Below are positions 32,908-42,832 of a DNA stretch of 64,000 nucleotides, piece after piece. Position 1 is the first letter of the stretch; every line of letters starts with the position of its first letter. The position numbers were made by a program, and so were the translations under genes. The notes under the pieces were generated by a model. That model searched no databases. It was not told the DNA's origin and saw only the letters and a program-made list of their open reading frames with translations. This DNA is from Mycolicibacterium moriokaense (GTDB taxonomy: Bacteria; Actinomycetota; Actinomycetes; Mycobacteriales; Mycobacteriaceae), in the NCBI RefSeq assembly GCF_003347205.1, contig NZ_QQBJ01000012.1:1-64000 (forward strand), read 5' to 3'.

Positions 32908-34473
32908 ATGTCTGCCAATCGATTTGCTGCCGCCCTGACATGGCTCGGCGGTGGCGAGTGGTCCGAGTTGACCGAGCGCCACCACCGCTCCGCCGGTGTG
33001 ATCTCCGGTGTCGTCGTGGGGGTCACTGTGGCGCTCGCCACGCTGTCGGCCGGCCTGGCCGTCGCCGACGCGACGCAGTGGCCAACGCGCGCAGTGCTTT
33101 CCGTGGCGCTCGTTTTCGGTGTGTTCGTCGGCGCGGTGAGCCGAGCGCTCGCCACCGGCCCGGCGCGTGGGTGGTCGGGCGCGGCGGCCCGCGTGCTCGT
33201 CGGGGTCGTCACCGCGGCGGTGGTCGGCGAACTGGCCGCGATGGCGTTGTTCGCGGGCTCGATCGACGCGCGCCTCGACGAACGGGCGGCGCGCGACGGC
33301 GAATCCGCTCCGACGGTGGTGGCGGCGACGGCAGAGGTGAACAAGACGCAGCAGGCGCGGACCGCGCTGGACGACGCGGTGGCCGAGGCGGGCCGGCGCC
33401 GCGACGAGGCGCTGGTCGTCGCGCGGTGTGAGTTCAACCCGTCGCCCGCCTGCCCGCAGACCCGCATCACCGGCGTGCCCGGCGCCGGTCCCGGAAACCG
33501 CACGGCCAACGACTTCTTGGCCGACACGCAACGGCAGCTCGACGCCGCGGTGGCCGAACGTGACCGTCGTGCAACGGAACTCGATGCCCGGCTGGCGGCC
33601 GAGCAGGACGCGCTGGCCGGGGCCCGCGAAGCGGCGACGCGCGACGGCGACCGAGGCCTCGGCGCGCGATGGTCGGCGATGAACGCGCACTGCCTGGCCA
33701 GCCCCGGCGCGTTGGTGCTGCGGGTCCTGACGAGCTGCCTCTTCGCGGTGCTGATCCTGTTGCCGCTGATCCTCAAGCTGATCCGCGGCCAGACGACCGA
33801 GGACCGCACCCTGCTCGCGCGCAGCACACGGGAGCAGGCGGAGACGGCGGCCGAGACCGCGATCGCGGTGAAACGGGCCGAGGTCCGCGCCGAGATCGAG
33901 TCGATGTGGGCCGAGCAGCAACTGAACAGCGCCCGCATGGCGATCGAGGCGCAGAACGAGATCGACCGCGAAACCCAGCGCCGCCGCGTCGTCGACGCCC
34001 TCGAGGCGCCCGCGGGTGTGCCGATCGGCTCTGAGCGGGTCGGCGAATCCATCCTCGAGCCCGCGGCCGAGTTGGCCGCCGCCGCGGACAGCGCGGTCGA
34101 ATCGGACAACCTGCCCGCGGTCGTCGAACCGGCCGACCAGCGCCAGGGCGCGCTGTCGATCCCCGGTGTGACGAAGGCGGCCACCCGCTGGATTCGGCCG
34201 TTCGTGCCCCCGATCGTCGCCGGCGCGATCGAGACCACCACGCGGCCGCTGCGCGGTGCGCGCCAGGTCTTCGAGGAGACCGAGGAGATCCATTTCAGCC
34301 TGCGGCGCAGCCACCGCGTCGCCGTCATGTCGGAGGAGACCGGCGAACCGCAGGTCGAGGAGGTTCGGGTGCAGGCCGCGACGGCGGCCCGGGTCGAGCG
34401 CCCCGAGCGGCAGGCACGCGCAGCGCTGCCTGATACCAGCGGCCCGCGTCAGCTACCGTCCGGCGATTCGTAG
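32908..34473 (+). CDS. DUF4407 membrane protein with coiled-coil regions
   Basis: The 521-residue protein has three membrane segments near the N terminus (about 28-125), an outer helical region with one Cys pair (CEFNPSPAC), a fourth membrane helix (about 270-292) and a long charged C-terminal part. The C-terminal part has a coiled coil (AETAIAVKRAEVRAEIESM). This is the DUF4407 plan. Function is unknown. GGAG lies five bases before the ATG. It is divergent from the Cys-rich gene across 159 bases. Confidence 0.75.
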   Translation: MSANRFAAALTWLGGGEWSELTERHHRSAGVISGVVVGVTVALATLSAGLAVADATQWPTRAVLSVALVFGVFVGAVSRALATGPARGWSGAAARVLVGVVTAAVVGELAAMALFAGSIDARLDERAARDGESAPTVVAATAEVNKTQQARTALDDAVAEAGRRRDEALVVARCEFNPSPACPQTRITGVPGAGPGNRTANDFLADTQRQLDAAVAERDRRATELDARLAAEQDALAGAREAATRDGDRGLGARWSAMNAHCLASPGALVLRVLTSCLFAVLILLPLILKLIRGQTTEDRTLLARSTREQAETAAETAIAVKRAEVRAEIESMWAEQQLNSARMAIEAQNEIDRETQRRRVVDALEAPAGVPIGSERVGESILEPAAELAAAADSAVESDNLPAVVEPADQRQGALSIPGVTKAATRWIRPFVPPIVAGAIETTTRPLRGARQVFEETEEIHFSLRRSHRVAVMSEETGEPQVEEVRVQAATAARVERPERQARAALPDTSGPRQLPSGDS

Positions 34474-34507
34474 CTTCGAGCGCTGCGGCGTTCCGTAGTC
34501 TGGCTAC

Positions 34508-35332
34508 GTGCTGGACGGGGCGATGCTCCTGTGGTGGATCCTGACGGTCCCCTCCTTTTTGTTCGTCGCCGTGGACGTCTGGCGAACCACACCCGAATCG
34601 CCTGTCCTCAAGTGGGCTTTCGTGATTCTCACCGCGTTCACCGGACCGCTCGGGGCCTTCTTCTACGTGCTCGGCTGCCGGGAGCCGCTGGCGGGCACAC
34701 ACGAGCAGTACGTCGCCGCCCGCTGGCGCCAGGTGCTGGGATCCACGATGCACTGCGTGGCGGGCGACGGCATCGGCATCGTCGCGGGCGCGGCGATCGC
34801 GGCGGCGGTGTCGCTGACCTTCTGGCCGGATTTCGCGCTGGAGTACGTGCTGGGCTTCGGGTTCGGCTGGGTGTTCTTCCAGGCGTTCGCGATGCGGGAC
34901 ATGGCGGGCGGCTCCTTCCTGCGGTCGTTGCGGATGACGGTGCTGCCCGAGCTGTTGTCGATGAACCTGCTGATGACGGGGATGGTGCTGACGTCGCGGT
35001 TCGCGATGAAACAGGTTGAGGGAAGCCATGACCCGGCCCGCCCCGAGTTCTGGTTCATCATGTCGATGGCGCTGATCGTGGGCTTCGTGTGCGCGTACCC
35101 GATCAACTGGTGGCTGGTGGCCAACCGGATGAAGCACGGCATGCTCACGGTTCGCAAGCAGGCCGTGCCGGCGGCGATGGCCGGGATGGAGCACGCTTCG
35201 ATGGACGACATGGACGCTGCAGAGGAGGCCGACGCCGGCCAGCCGAGCGCGGCCGTCAAGGCGGCGATGACCGTGCTGACGATCGTCATCCTCGCCACCG
35301 CGCTGCTCATCGTGTCCCGGTTCGCGCTATGA
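34508..35332 (+). CDS. DUF4396 membrane protein
   Basis: The 274-residue polytopic membrane protein has about six to seven hydrophobic segments. It has the DUF4396 signature FWFIMSMALIVGF followed by YPINWWLVANRMKHGM. His/Met-rich stretches near that motif (MKHGM, MEHASMDDMD) could bind metal, but this is speculative. The start is GTG 34508, 34 bases after the DUF4407 gene. It likely forms an operon with the ThrE-type exporter 13 bases downstream. Confidence 0.75.
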   Translation: MLDGAMLLWWILTVPSFLFVAVDVWRTTPESPVLKWAFVILTAFTGPLGAFFYVLGCREPLAGTHEQYVAARWRQVLGSTMHCVAGDGIGIVAGAAIAAAVSLTFWPDFALEYVLGFGFGWVFFQAFAMRDMAGGSFLRSLRMTVLPELLSMNLLMTGMVLTSRFAMKQVEGSHDPARPEFWFIMSMALIVGFVCAYPINWWLVANRMKHGMLTVRKQAVPAAMAGMEHASMDDMDAAEEADAGQPSAAVKAAMTVLTIVILATALLIVSRFAL

Positions 35333-35345
35333 GGATGATCGACGC

Positions 35346-36626
35346 ATGTCATCGGGTCTAGGCCGCAGCGGGCGGCTGCTGCGCGCGATCCGCAAGGAGG
35401 TCCCCGACGCGGTCGAGGGCAAGGACCACGACAGCGCGGAGATCGCCGCGATGCTGCGCGAGCTGGGCATCGCGCTGATCGAATGCGAACAGCCGACGCA
35501 GATGGTCGCGGCGCGTCTGCTGGCGATCGCCAAGCGGTACACCCACGAGACTGTCCGGATCGTCGCGCTGCCCACGGCGCTCGTGATCCAGATCGGCAAC
35601 ATCGCCTACGAGGTGGAAACCGTCGGCAACGCGACCAATCAACTGAATCTCGCGGGCCGGATCGACGCGATCGCCGAGCTCGCCGAGGTCGGCGCCATCA
35701 CCCCTGCCGACGCGGTGCGGGAGGCGGCCGCCGCGCGCCTGATGAAGCCCCGCTTCGGCCCGGTCATCACGGTTGTCGGTTACGTCATCACGACGCTCGG
35801 CTTCGGCATGGTGATCAACCCGACATGGGCGTCGCTGTGGGGCTACGTGTTTCTCGGCACGGTGGTCGGCATCATCGTCATGCTCGGCAGGCCGTTCCCC
35901 ACGTTGAACGCCGTGCTGCCGACGGTGGCGGCGATGGTGGTGACGGTGTTGGCGACGTGGTTCGTCGCGGACGCCGCCAACGACGGGCTGCTGCGGGTGA
36001 TCAGTCCTCCGCTGGTGGCTATCCTGCCGGGACTGTCGCTGACGATCGCCTCCATGGAGCTGGCGAGCGCCCAGGTGATCAGCGGGGCGAGCCGGTTGAT
36101 TTACGGTGTGACACAACTGATGTTGCTGGTGTTCGGGGTCGGGCTCGGTATCCACCTCGTCGGCCGGGTGCAGCCGCAGCCGCCGTCGCCGCAGATGGGC
36201 AGTTGGGCGTTCTACGTGGCCGTCGGGGTGATCGCGGTCGGGCTCTACATCTACTTGTCGGCGCCCAAGGGGTCGCTGGTGTGGCTGGCGCTGGCAGTGG
36301 CGGTGGCGTTGATCGGCCAGCGGGTCGGCGGCCTTTTCATGTCGCCGACCCATGCCGGGGCGGTCGGCGCGTTTCTGGTCGTGCCGTTCGCGACGTTGGC
36401 GGCGCGGATCAAGACGTCGCCGCCGGCGATCGTGATGATGCTGTCGGCGTTCTGGGCGCTGGTGCCCGGTGCGCTGAGCTTCGAGTCGCTCGGTGAAGCC
36501 GTCCAGGGCGCGGGCAACGACGTCCGAACGCTGGCGACGACCGTCGCGGCGATCTTCTCGATCGCGCTGGGCACCCTCGTCGGCTGGAGCGTGGTGGAGA
36601 CGGTCAGGACGCGGCTGACGCGTTGA
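35346..36626 (+). CDS. ThrE-family threonine/serine exporter
   Basis: The 426-residue protein has an N-terminal soluble ThrE domain (about 25-150) with LIECEQPTQMVAARLLAIA, followed by about ten membrane helices. The proton-coupled export family ThrE (PF06738 plus PF12821) has this order in a single chain in actinobacteria. The substrate is probably small amino acids, but is not proven here. It overlaps the end of the xanthine dehydrogenase gene tail to tail by 23 bases. Confidence 0.75.
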   Translation: MSSGLGRSGRLLRAIRKEVPDAVEGKDHDSAEIAAMLRELGIALIECEQPTQMVAARLLAIAKRYTHETVRIVALPTALVIQIGNIAYEVETVGNATNQLNLAGRIDAIAELAEVGAITPADAVREAAAARLMKPRFGPVITVVGYVITTLGFGMVINPTWASLWGYVFLGTVVGIIVMLGRPFPTLNAVLPTVAAMVVTVLATWFVADAANDGLLRVISPPLVAILPGLSLTIASMELASAQVISGASRLIYGVTQLMLLVFGVGLGIHLVGRVQPQPPSPQMGSWAFYVAVGVIAVGLYIYLSAPKGSLVWLALAVAVALIGQRVGGLFMSPTHAGAVGAFLVVPFATLAARIKTSPPAIVMMLSAFWALVPGALSFESLGEAVQGAGNDVRTLATTVAAIFSIALGTLVGWSVVETVRTRLTR

Positions 36627-39315
36627 TCTGCCGCCACACCCGCGCGGGCGTCATCGGCAGCCGTCGCACGCGCGCTCCGCACGCCCGCGCGATCGCATTG
36701 GCGAGCGCGGGGGCCACCGGGTTGTAGGGCGACTCGCTCATCGACTTCGCGCCGAGAGGGCCGAGTTCGTCGTAGGTGTCGGCGAAGTACACCTCGGTAA
36801 CCGGCACATCGGCCAGTTGCGGGATGTGGTAGTCGCGCAGGGTGCGGGACAGCATGGCGCCGTCGGGGCCGACCAGCATCTCCTCGTACAGTGCCGAGCC
36901 GATCGCCTGCGCCACCCCACCTTCGACCTGGCCGCGGCACTGCTGCGGGTTCATCACCACACCCGCGTCGGCCGCCTGCACGGACTGCAGGATCCGCACC
37001 TCGCCGGTCTGAGTGTTCACCGCGACCCGGAACGCCGCCACGTTGAACGCGACCGACCTCGGCGTGCCGTCGTGGCGGCCGCGTCCAACCAACGTCTTTG
37101 GCAGGTAGGCGAATTCGATGAGCTCGTCGCTGCACTGCACGCCGTGCGGGCCCAGCGTGCAGGCCGCGGGCGAGGCACCCGACAGATCGGTCGCCGCGTG
37201 CAACAGCGCGGCGCGCAACTCTCGGCAGGCCAGTTGCACGGCCCTGCCCGCGACCACCGTGCCCGCCGACCCGAACGCTCCGGTGTCGTGGCCGGCCACA
37301 TCGGTGTCCGACTGGCGGATGACGACGTGGTCGACGTCGGTGTTCATCTCGGTCGACACGATCTGGCTGTGCACGGTCGTGGTGCCGTTGCCGAACTCGG
37401 CGGTGCCGACCGACAGCGTGTACACCCCGTGCTGGTCGACGGTGATCGACGCGTCGGCGAAGTGCCCGCGAGGCGGAATGGTGGCGATCATCGCGATCGC
37501 CATGCCTTCGCCGACGCGCCACTCGTCCCCGGCGGGCGGTGTCGCGCCGTTGCCGTTTGCGAGCGCGGCCTCGGCGAGATCGAGACACTGGTCGAGGCCG
37601 TAGCTGGCGAAGGTCAGATCATCTTCTGCCACATGGGAATCCACGAACGGGTCGCCGGGCACCACGACATTGCGGCGACGCAGTTCGAACGGGTCGATGC
37701 CCAGCCGCTGCGCGAGGTCGTCGAGCGCGGACTCGACCGCGAAGATGACCTGGCCCAGCCCGTAGCCGCGGAAGGCGCCGGAGGGCAGGTTGTTCGTGTA
37801 GACCGCCCGCGCGTCGACGCGCTTGTTCGGGCACCGGTACACCGACACGGACTCGCTGCAGCCGTGGAACATGACACCGGCACTGTGATTGCCGTAGGCA
37901 CCCGCGTCCATCAGCACGTCGATGCCCAGCGCGGTCAGTGCCCCGGCGCCGTCGGCGGCGACGGTCACGTCGATGCGGTACGGGTGGCGGCACGGCGCGG
38001 CGGTGAACTCGTCACTGCGGCTGAACTCGTAGCGGACCGGCCGGTCGAGCCGCAACACCGCAAGGGACACCAGGTCCTCGACCAGCATCTCCTGCTTGGC
38101 ACCGAACCCGCCGCCAACCCGGCCGGTGAAGACGTGCACGTCGTCGCGATTCAGGCCCAGCACGTGGCACAACTCGTCGCGGACCAGGAACGGGACCTGC
38201 GAGCTGGTCCGAATCACCAAGCGGCCGTAGTCGTCCCGCCATCCGGTGCAGCCGTGCGTCTCCAGGTGTGCGTGCTGGACCCGTTGGGTGTGGAAGCGGC
38301 CGGTCACCACGGCGCCGCCGGCCGCGCGGGCCTTCGCGATGCCGTCGGACATGTCGCCGACGCCGCCGTGCAGTTCGGCGACGATGTTGCGGGCGGGGTC
38401 GCCGATACGGGCCTCGGCGCCCTTGTCGCCGTGCAGTGATGGTGCGCCGGGCGCCGACGCCGCCTCGGGGTCGAAGACGGCGGGCAGCTCGTCGTAGGTG
38501 ACCGAGATTGCACGGCAGGCGTTTTCGGCGATCGCCAGGGTATCGGCGACGACGGCGGCGACGCGCTGGCCGACGAAGCGCACGGTGTGATCGAGGATCA
38601 CGGTGTCGTCGGGATCGTCGTTGCGGTCCTCGTGGCGAGCGGTCGAGAACGCCACCTGCGGGCTGTCGCGATAGGTCAGCACCAGGTGCACGCCCGGCAT
38701 GGCCTCGGCCGCGCTGGTGTCGATCGAGCCGATGCGCGCGTGGGCGACCGGGCTGGCCAGCACCGACAGGTGCAGCAGACCGGCAGGGGCGCAGTCCATC
38801 GTGTAGGGCTCGGTGCCGGTCACCACCCGCACGCCCGCCGGCGCGCCGATCGAAAGGCCGGCCGCTGCGCCGGTGGCCTTCTCGATGTTGGCCGTGCCTG
38901 CCAGCGCGTCGACGATGGCGCGGTAACCGGTGCAGCGGCACAGGTTGCCCTTCAGCTGCTGGGCAAGGTCGGCCAGATCCGCGTCATCGAATGAGGACGC
39001 CGTCGTCACCATGCCCGCCGTGCAGAACCCGCACTGGAAGCCCGCCGCCTCGACGAAGCGGCGCTGCACGGGGTGCAGGTCGTCGGGGGTGCCGAGCCCC
39101 GCGACCGTGGTGACCGCGCGGCCGGCGGCCCGATACGCGGGATAGATGCACGAGTGCACGGCCGCGCCGTCGACCAGCACCGAGCACGCCCCGCAGTCGC
39201 CGGCGTCGCAGCCCTTCTTGACCTCGAAGTGGCCGTGCTCGCGCAGAAAGGTGCGCAGGCACTGACCCGGCCTCGGCTCGGCGCGCAGTTCGGTGCCGTT
39301 GACGGTGATGCTCAT
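36604..39315 (-). CDS. xanthine dehydrogenase, fused 2Fe-2S and molybdopterin subunits
   Basis: The 903-residue protein has two N-terminal 2Fe-2S domains (about 1-150) with CDAGDCGACSVLVDG, then FQCGFCTAGM and CRCTGYRA. The molybdopterin domain (about 165-900) has FTGRVGGGFGAKQE, AFRGYGLGQ and the catalytic Glu in GAKSMSESPYNP. It oxidises hypoxanthine/xanthine to urate with electrons passing to the FAD subunit. The context (guaD, uricase) supports xanthine as substrate. Its ATG overlaps the FAD gene stop by four bases. FeS-Mo fusion with separate FAD differs from the usual XdhA/XdhB split. Confidence 0.85.
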   Translation of the reverse strand: MSITVNGTELRAEPRPGQCLRTFLREHGHFEVKKGCDAGDCGACSVLVDGAAVHSCIYPAYRAAGRAVTTVAGLGTPDDLHPVQRRFVEAAGFQCGFCTAGMVTTASSFDDADLADLAQQLKGNLCRCTGYRAIVDALAGTANIEKATGAAAGLSIGAPAGVRVVTGTEPYTMDCAPAGLLHLSVLASPVAHARIGSIDTSAAEAMPGVHLVLTYRDSPQVAFSTARHEDRNDDPDDTVILDHTVRFVGQRVAAVVADTLAIAENACRAISVTYDELPAVFDPEAASAPGAPSLHGDKGAEARIGDPARNIVAELHGGVGDMSDGIAKARAAGGAVVTGRFHTQRVQHAHLETHGCTGWRDDYGRLVIRTSSQVPFLVRDELCHVLGLNRDDVHVFTGRVGGGFGAKQEMLVEDLVSLAVLRLDRPVRYEFSRSDEFTAAPCRHPYRIDVTVAADGAGALTALGIDVLMDAGAYGNHSAGVMFHGCSESVSVYRCPNKRVDARAVYTNNLPSGAFRGYGLGQVIFAVESALDDLAQRLGIDPFELRRRNVVVPGDPFVDSHVAEDDLTFASYGLDQCLDLAEAALANGNGATPPAGDEWRVGEGMAIAMIATIPPRGHFADASITVDQHGVYTLSVGTAEFGNGTTTVHSQIVSTEMNTDVDHVVIRQSDTDVAGHDTGAFGSAGTVVAGRAVQLACRELRAALLHAATDLSGASPAACTLGPHGVQCSDELIEFAYLPKTLVGRGRHDGTPRSVAFNVAAFRVAVNTQTGEVRILQSVQAADAGVVMNPQQCRGQVEGGVAQAIGSALYEEMLVGPDGAMLSRTLRDYHIPQLADVPVTEVYFADTYDELGPLGAKSMSESPYNPVAPALANAIARACGARVRRLPMTPARVWRQINASAAS

Positions 39316-40145
39316 GCCAGTTCGTCGCGGATCTGCTGGGCCAGAACAAGGCTCACGCCCCGGCGCCAGTCGGGGTCGCCGTGGGCATCGATCGTCCAGG
39401 CGTCGTCGGGGATGCCGGCGTGCGCGTCGGTGAGCGCTCCCGCGTCGGGCACGGTCGAGAACCGGAACACATACGGCCGCACGGTGGCGGCGGTGATCGA
39501 CAGCACGAAACCGCCGCCGTCGTCGTCGCTGTCGCGGCGGCCGATCACCACGATGCCCGACCGCCCCAGCGGCGAAGGCGCGAGCTTGCGGTAGCCGGGT
39601 CGGCCCCGCAGGGCGGCGGCGGGCAGGTGCACCGAGCGCAGTACGTCGCCGACGCCCAGCACGTTGGTGGCCGAACCGGTGACGAACTCGGCGATCGGGA
39701 TGCGGTAGCGGGAGCCGTCGGCGCGCCACACCTCGACGTCGGCGTCCAGCGCCGAGGCAAGCGAGATCATCGACCCCGCCGGGAAGGACAGGCAGATGTT
39801 GCCGCCGATGGTCGCGGTGCGCCAGATCTTCGGTGACGCGAGCAGAGCCGTGCAGCACTGGTGGAACAGCGGGGCCGCCGCCCACTCCGGGTGCATCGCG
39901 GGCAGGCTGGCCGACAGCCGCGAGACTTCGGCCAGCGTGCACGTGGCGGCGAGCTCTATTCCGTTGTCGCTCAGCGCCACTGGCTGCCAACCCAGACCCG
40001 TGATGTCGACCAGGCGCTTAATCTGCGGCTGCGGCTCGGAGAACAGCCAGGTGCCGCCGGCGAGGATCGCGTCACCGTCGCCGAGCGGCCACAGTTGCTC
40101 GCTGCGGGTCGGCGTGCGGAGCACCTCGACGGTGTTGAGGTCCAT
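39312..40145 (-). CDS. FAD-binding subunit of xanthine dehydrogenase
   Basis: The 277-residue flavoprotein of the CO-dehydrogenase/XDH medium-subunit family carries AGGTWLFSEPQ and RTATIGGNICLSFPAGSM, which bind the FAD diphosphate. The C-terminal region shows VYFRFSTVPDAG-like segments. It receives electrons from the FeS clusters of the fused partner and passes them to NAD or another acceptor. It is co-translated with the Mo subunit. The 82-base gap to guaD holds the divergent promoters. Confidence 0.85.
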   Translation of the reverse strand: MDLNTVEVLRTPTRSEQLWPLGDGDAILAGGTWLFSEPQPQIKRLVDITGLGWQPVALSDNGIELAATCTLAEVSRLSASLPAMHPEWAAAPLFHQCCTALLASPKIWRTATIGGNICLSFPAGSMISLASALDADVEVWRADGSRYRIPIAEFVTGSATNVLGVGDVLRSVHLPAAALRGRPGYRKLAPSPLGRSGIVVIGRRDSDDDGGGFVLSITAATVRPYVFRFSTVPDAGALTDAHAGIPDDAWTIDAHGDPDWRRGVSLVLAQQIRDELA

Positions 40146-40227
40146 CTCGTGAGGTTAATCGCGGGCGAGGTGGCCCGCAGATCGACGCCGAGATGCGGGT
40201 GGCGGCCGTTGCGGTGAGAATCGGCGG

Positions 40228-41610
40228 ATGAAGGCCTATCGCGGACATCTGCTGCATGTCCGCGGTGCGCCTGCGCTGGCCGGGGCGCGCGAACACCTGG
40301 TCAGCGAGCCTGACGGGGTGCTGGTGGTCGACGAATCCGGCCGGATCGCCTACAGCGGCGACTATGCGCGGATGTCCGGGCTGGAGGCCGAGATCCTGGA
40401 CTGCAGGCCGGGCTTTCTGGTACCCGGCTTCGTCGACACGCACATCCACTTCCCGCAGACCTACTGCGTCGACTCCTACGGCGGCGGACAACTGCTTAAC
40501 TGGCTGGAGCGCTGCATCTTTCCGGCCGAGGCCAAGCTGGCCGACGCGGCGTACGCGCTGGCGGCGGCGCGCGACTTCTGCGCCAGGCGCGTAGATGTGG
40601 GCACGACGACGGCGATGGTGTTCGGCTCGGCGTTCCCTCATGCGCAGGACGCGCTGTTCGCCGAATCGCTGCGCGTCGGGCTGCGCACGATCTCGGGCCG
40701 GGGCATCCAGACCGTCGGCCCGGCGTCGGCGGCCGCGCTGATCACCGACGAGACGACGGCGATCGCGCTGACGGAGGAGGAGATCTCCCGCTGGCACGCG
40801 GCCGACACCGGTGATCCCGCAACGGCGTTGGTGCACGCCGCGATGGTGCCGAGGTTCTCGTTGTCGGTGACGGCGCAGACGCTGGCCGCACTGGGTGAGG
40901 TCTACGACGCGGTGCGAGGCGCGGGGGTGTACTTCCACAGCCACGTGTCGGAGAACGTCGCCGAGATCGAGGCGGTGCGCGCGGCCTACGGGGTCGAGTA
41001 CTACCTGGACACCTATGACGGCAAGTTCGGCGCCGGGTCCGCGCAGGCGGGCAAGACGCTGCTGGGCAGGCGCAGCGTGCTTGCCCACGCGGTGCACTGC
41101 GAGAGTGTGGAATTGGCGCGGATGGCCGACACCGGCACGTCGATCTCGCACTGTCCGACGTCGCAGCTGTTCCTGGGCTCGGGCACGATGCCATGGCGCG
41201 CAACGACATCCAGCGGTGTGACGGTGGCAATGGGCACCGACGTGTCGGCGGGCGACGAGTGGCTGATCCCGCGGGTGCTCAACGACTCGTTCAAGGTGCA
41301 CATGTCCGAGCCGGGCGATGCGGCGGTGTCGCTGTCGGCGGCCGAGTTGTTGTTCAGCGCGACGCTGGCCGGCGCGCGGGCGCTGGACATGGAGGACCGC
41401 ATCGGCAACCTGGACGCCGGCAAGGAGGCCGACTTCCTGCTGCTCGACCCGCAGCGGCAACCGCTGCTGGCGGAGATGCTGGCGCAGATCGACGTCGCCG
41501 ACGCCGACCGCTTGCTGTTCTCACTGCTGATGGGCATGCGTGAGCAGGCCATCGCCAAGGTGTACGTGCGCGGGCGCCCGGTGGCCGCTCAGGCCAGCCA
41601 GCCCTGCTGA
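40228..41610 (+). CDS. guaD: guanine deaminase
   Basis: The 460-residue amidohydrolase has metal ligands in VDTHIHFPQTY, HSHVSENVAE, VLAHAVHCE and GTDVSAGD. The HFPQ motif and overall length fit guanine deaminase, which hydrolyses guanine to xanthine and ammonia. It feeds the adjacent divergent xanthine dehydrogenase. It ends tail to tail with the uricase gene, overlapping by 22 bases. ATG 40228 follows the gap directly. Confidence 0.9.
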   Translation: MKAYRGHLLHVRGAPALAGAREHLVSEPDGVLVVDESGRIAYSGDYARMSGLEAEILDCRPGFLVPGFVDTHIHFPQTYCVDSYGGGQLLNWLERCIFPAEAKLADAAYALAAARDFCARRVDVGTTTAMVFGSAFPHAQDALFAESLRVGLRTISGRGIQTVGPASAAALITDETTAIALTEEEISRWHAADTGDPATALVHAAMVPRFSLSVTAQTLAALGEVYDAVRGAGVYFHSHVSENVAEIEAVRAAYGVEYYLDTYDGKFGAGSAQAGKTLLGRRSVLAHAVHCESVELARMADTGTSISHCPTSQLFLGSGTMPWRATTSSGVTVAMGTDVSAGDEWLIPRVLNDSFKVHMSEPGDAAVSLSAAELLFSATLAGARALDMEDRIGNLDAGKEADFLLLDPQRQPLLAEMLAQIDVADADRLLFSLLMGMREQAIAKVYVRGRPVAAQASQPC

Positions 41611-42488
41611 AGGTCCCATGCGGGCCCGGGGTCGGGCGCGTCGCTGCGGGTGACGGTGGCCTGGATCAGGCCGTAGGGGCGGTCGTCGGCGTTGAACACC
41701 TCGTTGTTGTTGTCCAGCCCGAACGGCGACAGGTCGTAGAGGAAGTGGTGCTTGTTGGGCGCCGACAGTCGGATCTCGGCGATGTCGGGATACGCCGTCA
41801 GCACCGCCCTGCCCATCTCGTAGAGCGTCTGCTGCAGCGCCAGCGACTGCACGACGGCGAACTGCTCCACCAGATGCGCCCTGATCCCGGCGTACACCTC
41901 GTCCCAGTCGACATCGGTTGTGGTGAAACGCCATTGCGCGATCAGCGAGGTGGCCATCACCCGGTCGTGGGTGGGCTCGAGGATGGTGTAGTCGTCCTCC
42001 AGGAAGCCCGCGAACTCCGAGCCGGTGGACTTCAGGATGACCAGGTCCTTCAGCCCGCCGACCACCCATTCGCCTGCGCCGCTCACGGTGATCGCTGCCG
42101 TGCGCACTTCCTGGCCCTTGCGGATCCAGGTGTGGTCGTGCTCGGTGCCGTTGACGACGGCGCGCTCCCAGGCGAACTCCTCGATCTCGATGCGGGCGGC
42201 GTCGACGGGTTCGACGTCGTCGACGAAATGGCGGGCCAGGGCCAGGCCGTAGTTCTCGATCTGCTCGAGGCCCTTCTCCTTGGCGTAGGCGTAGGCGGTC
42301 TGCTTCTGGGTGTCGGTGGGCAGCACGTCGGCCTGGTTGCCGGTCAGGTGCGCGGCGCTGAAATCGCCTCGCAGGCAGGTGGACACGTTGATGTCGTGGA
42401 TTTCGTGGCGCTTGCTGTCGCGGTAGATGCGCACCACGCGGTTCTCGGCCTTGCCGTACTGGTTCTTGCCCAGGATGATGTCGGACAT
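41589..42488 (-). CDS. uox: uricase (urate oxidase)
   Basis: This 299-residue cofactor-free oxidase of T-fold type has GKNQYGKAENRVVRI at the start, LTGNQADVLPTDTQK (binding Thr-Asp), RFTTTDVDWDEVYAGI and SAPNKHHFLYDLSPFG. These are standard uricase motifs. It converts urate to 5-hydroxyisourate. It is four bases after uraH on the same strand. The ATG at 42488 is supported by the family start MSDIILGKNQYG. Confidence 0.95.
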   Translation of the reverse strand: MSDIILGKNQYGKAENRVVRIYRDSKRHEIHDINVSTCLRGDFSAAHLTGNQADVLPTDTQKQTAYAYAKEKGLEQIENYGLALARHFVDDVEPVDAARIEIEEFAWERAVVNGTEHDHTWIRKGQEVRTAAITVSGAGEWVVGGLKDLVILKSTGSEFAGFLEDDYTILEPTHDRVMATSLIAQWRFTTTDVDWDEVYAGIRAHLVEQFAVVQSLALQQTLYEMGRAVLTAYPDIAEIRLSAPNKHHFLYDLSPFGLDNNNEVFNADDRPYGLIQATVTRSDAPDPGPAWDLQQGWLA

Positions 42489-42492
42489 CGTT

Positions 42493-42816
42493 TCAGCTCC
42501 CTCGATAGGTCGAGTACGCGTACGGGGACAGCAGCAGCGGCACATGGAATTTCGCTGTCGCATCGTCGATTTCGAAGGTGATGACGACCTCGGGGTAGAA
42601 GCCGGTGACGCCCTGGGCGGTGAAATAGGCCGCGGTGTCGAACGTCAGTCGGTAGACGCCCTCGTCGGCGCCGGTGTAGAGATCGCCCACCCGTCCGTCG
42701 GCGTCGGTGATGGCGACGGCGACGGTCTCGCCGCCGGCGTCGGCCAGGGTGACGGGCATGCCCGCGGCGGGCCGCCCGCTCGTCGCATCCAGAACATGGG
42801 TGCTGATGTGCGTCAT
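42493..42816 (-). CDS. uraH: 5-hydroxyisourate hydrolase
   Basis: This 107-residue transthyretin-like protein has ISTHVLDATSGRPAAGMPV at the start (His and Arg of the active site) and the diagnostic C-terminal SPYAYSTYRGS. It opens 5-hydroxyisourate to OHCU, the second step after uricase, whose gene follows after four bases. The leader in front of it carries a tandem repeat and a long hairpin. Confidence 0.95.
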   Translation of the reverse strand: MTHISTHVLDATSGRPAAGMPVTLADAGGETVAVAITDADGRVGDLYTGADEGVYRLTFDTAAYFTAQGVTGFYPEVVITFEIDDATAKFHVPLLLSPYAYSTYRGS

Positions 42817-42832
42817 CGTGTGGTCCCCCTTG

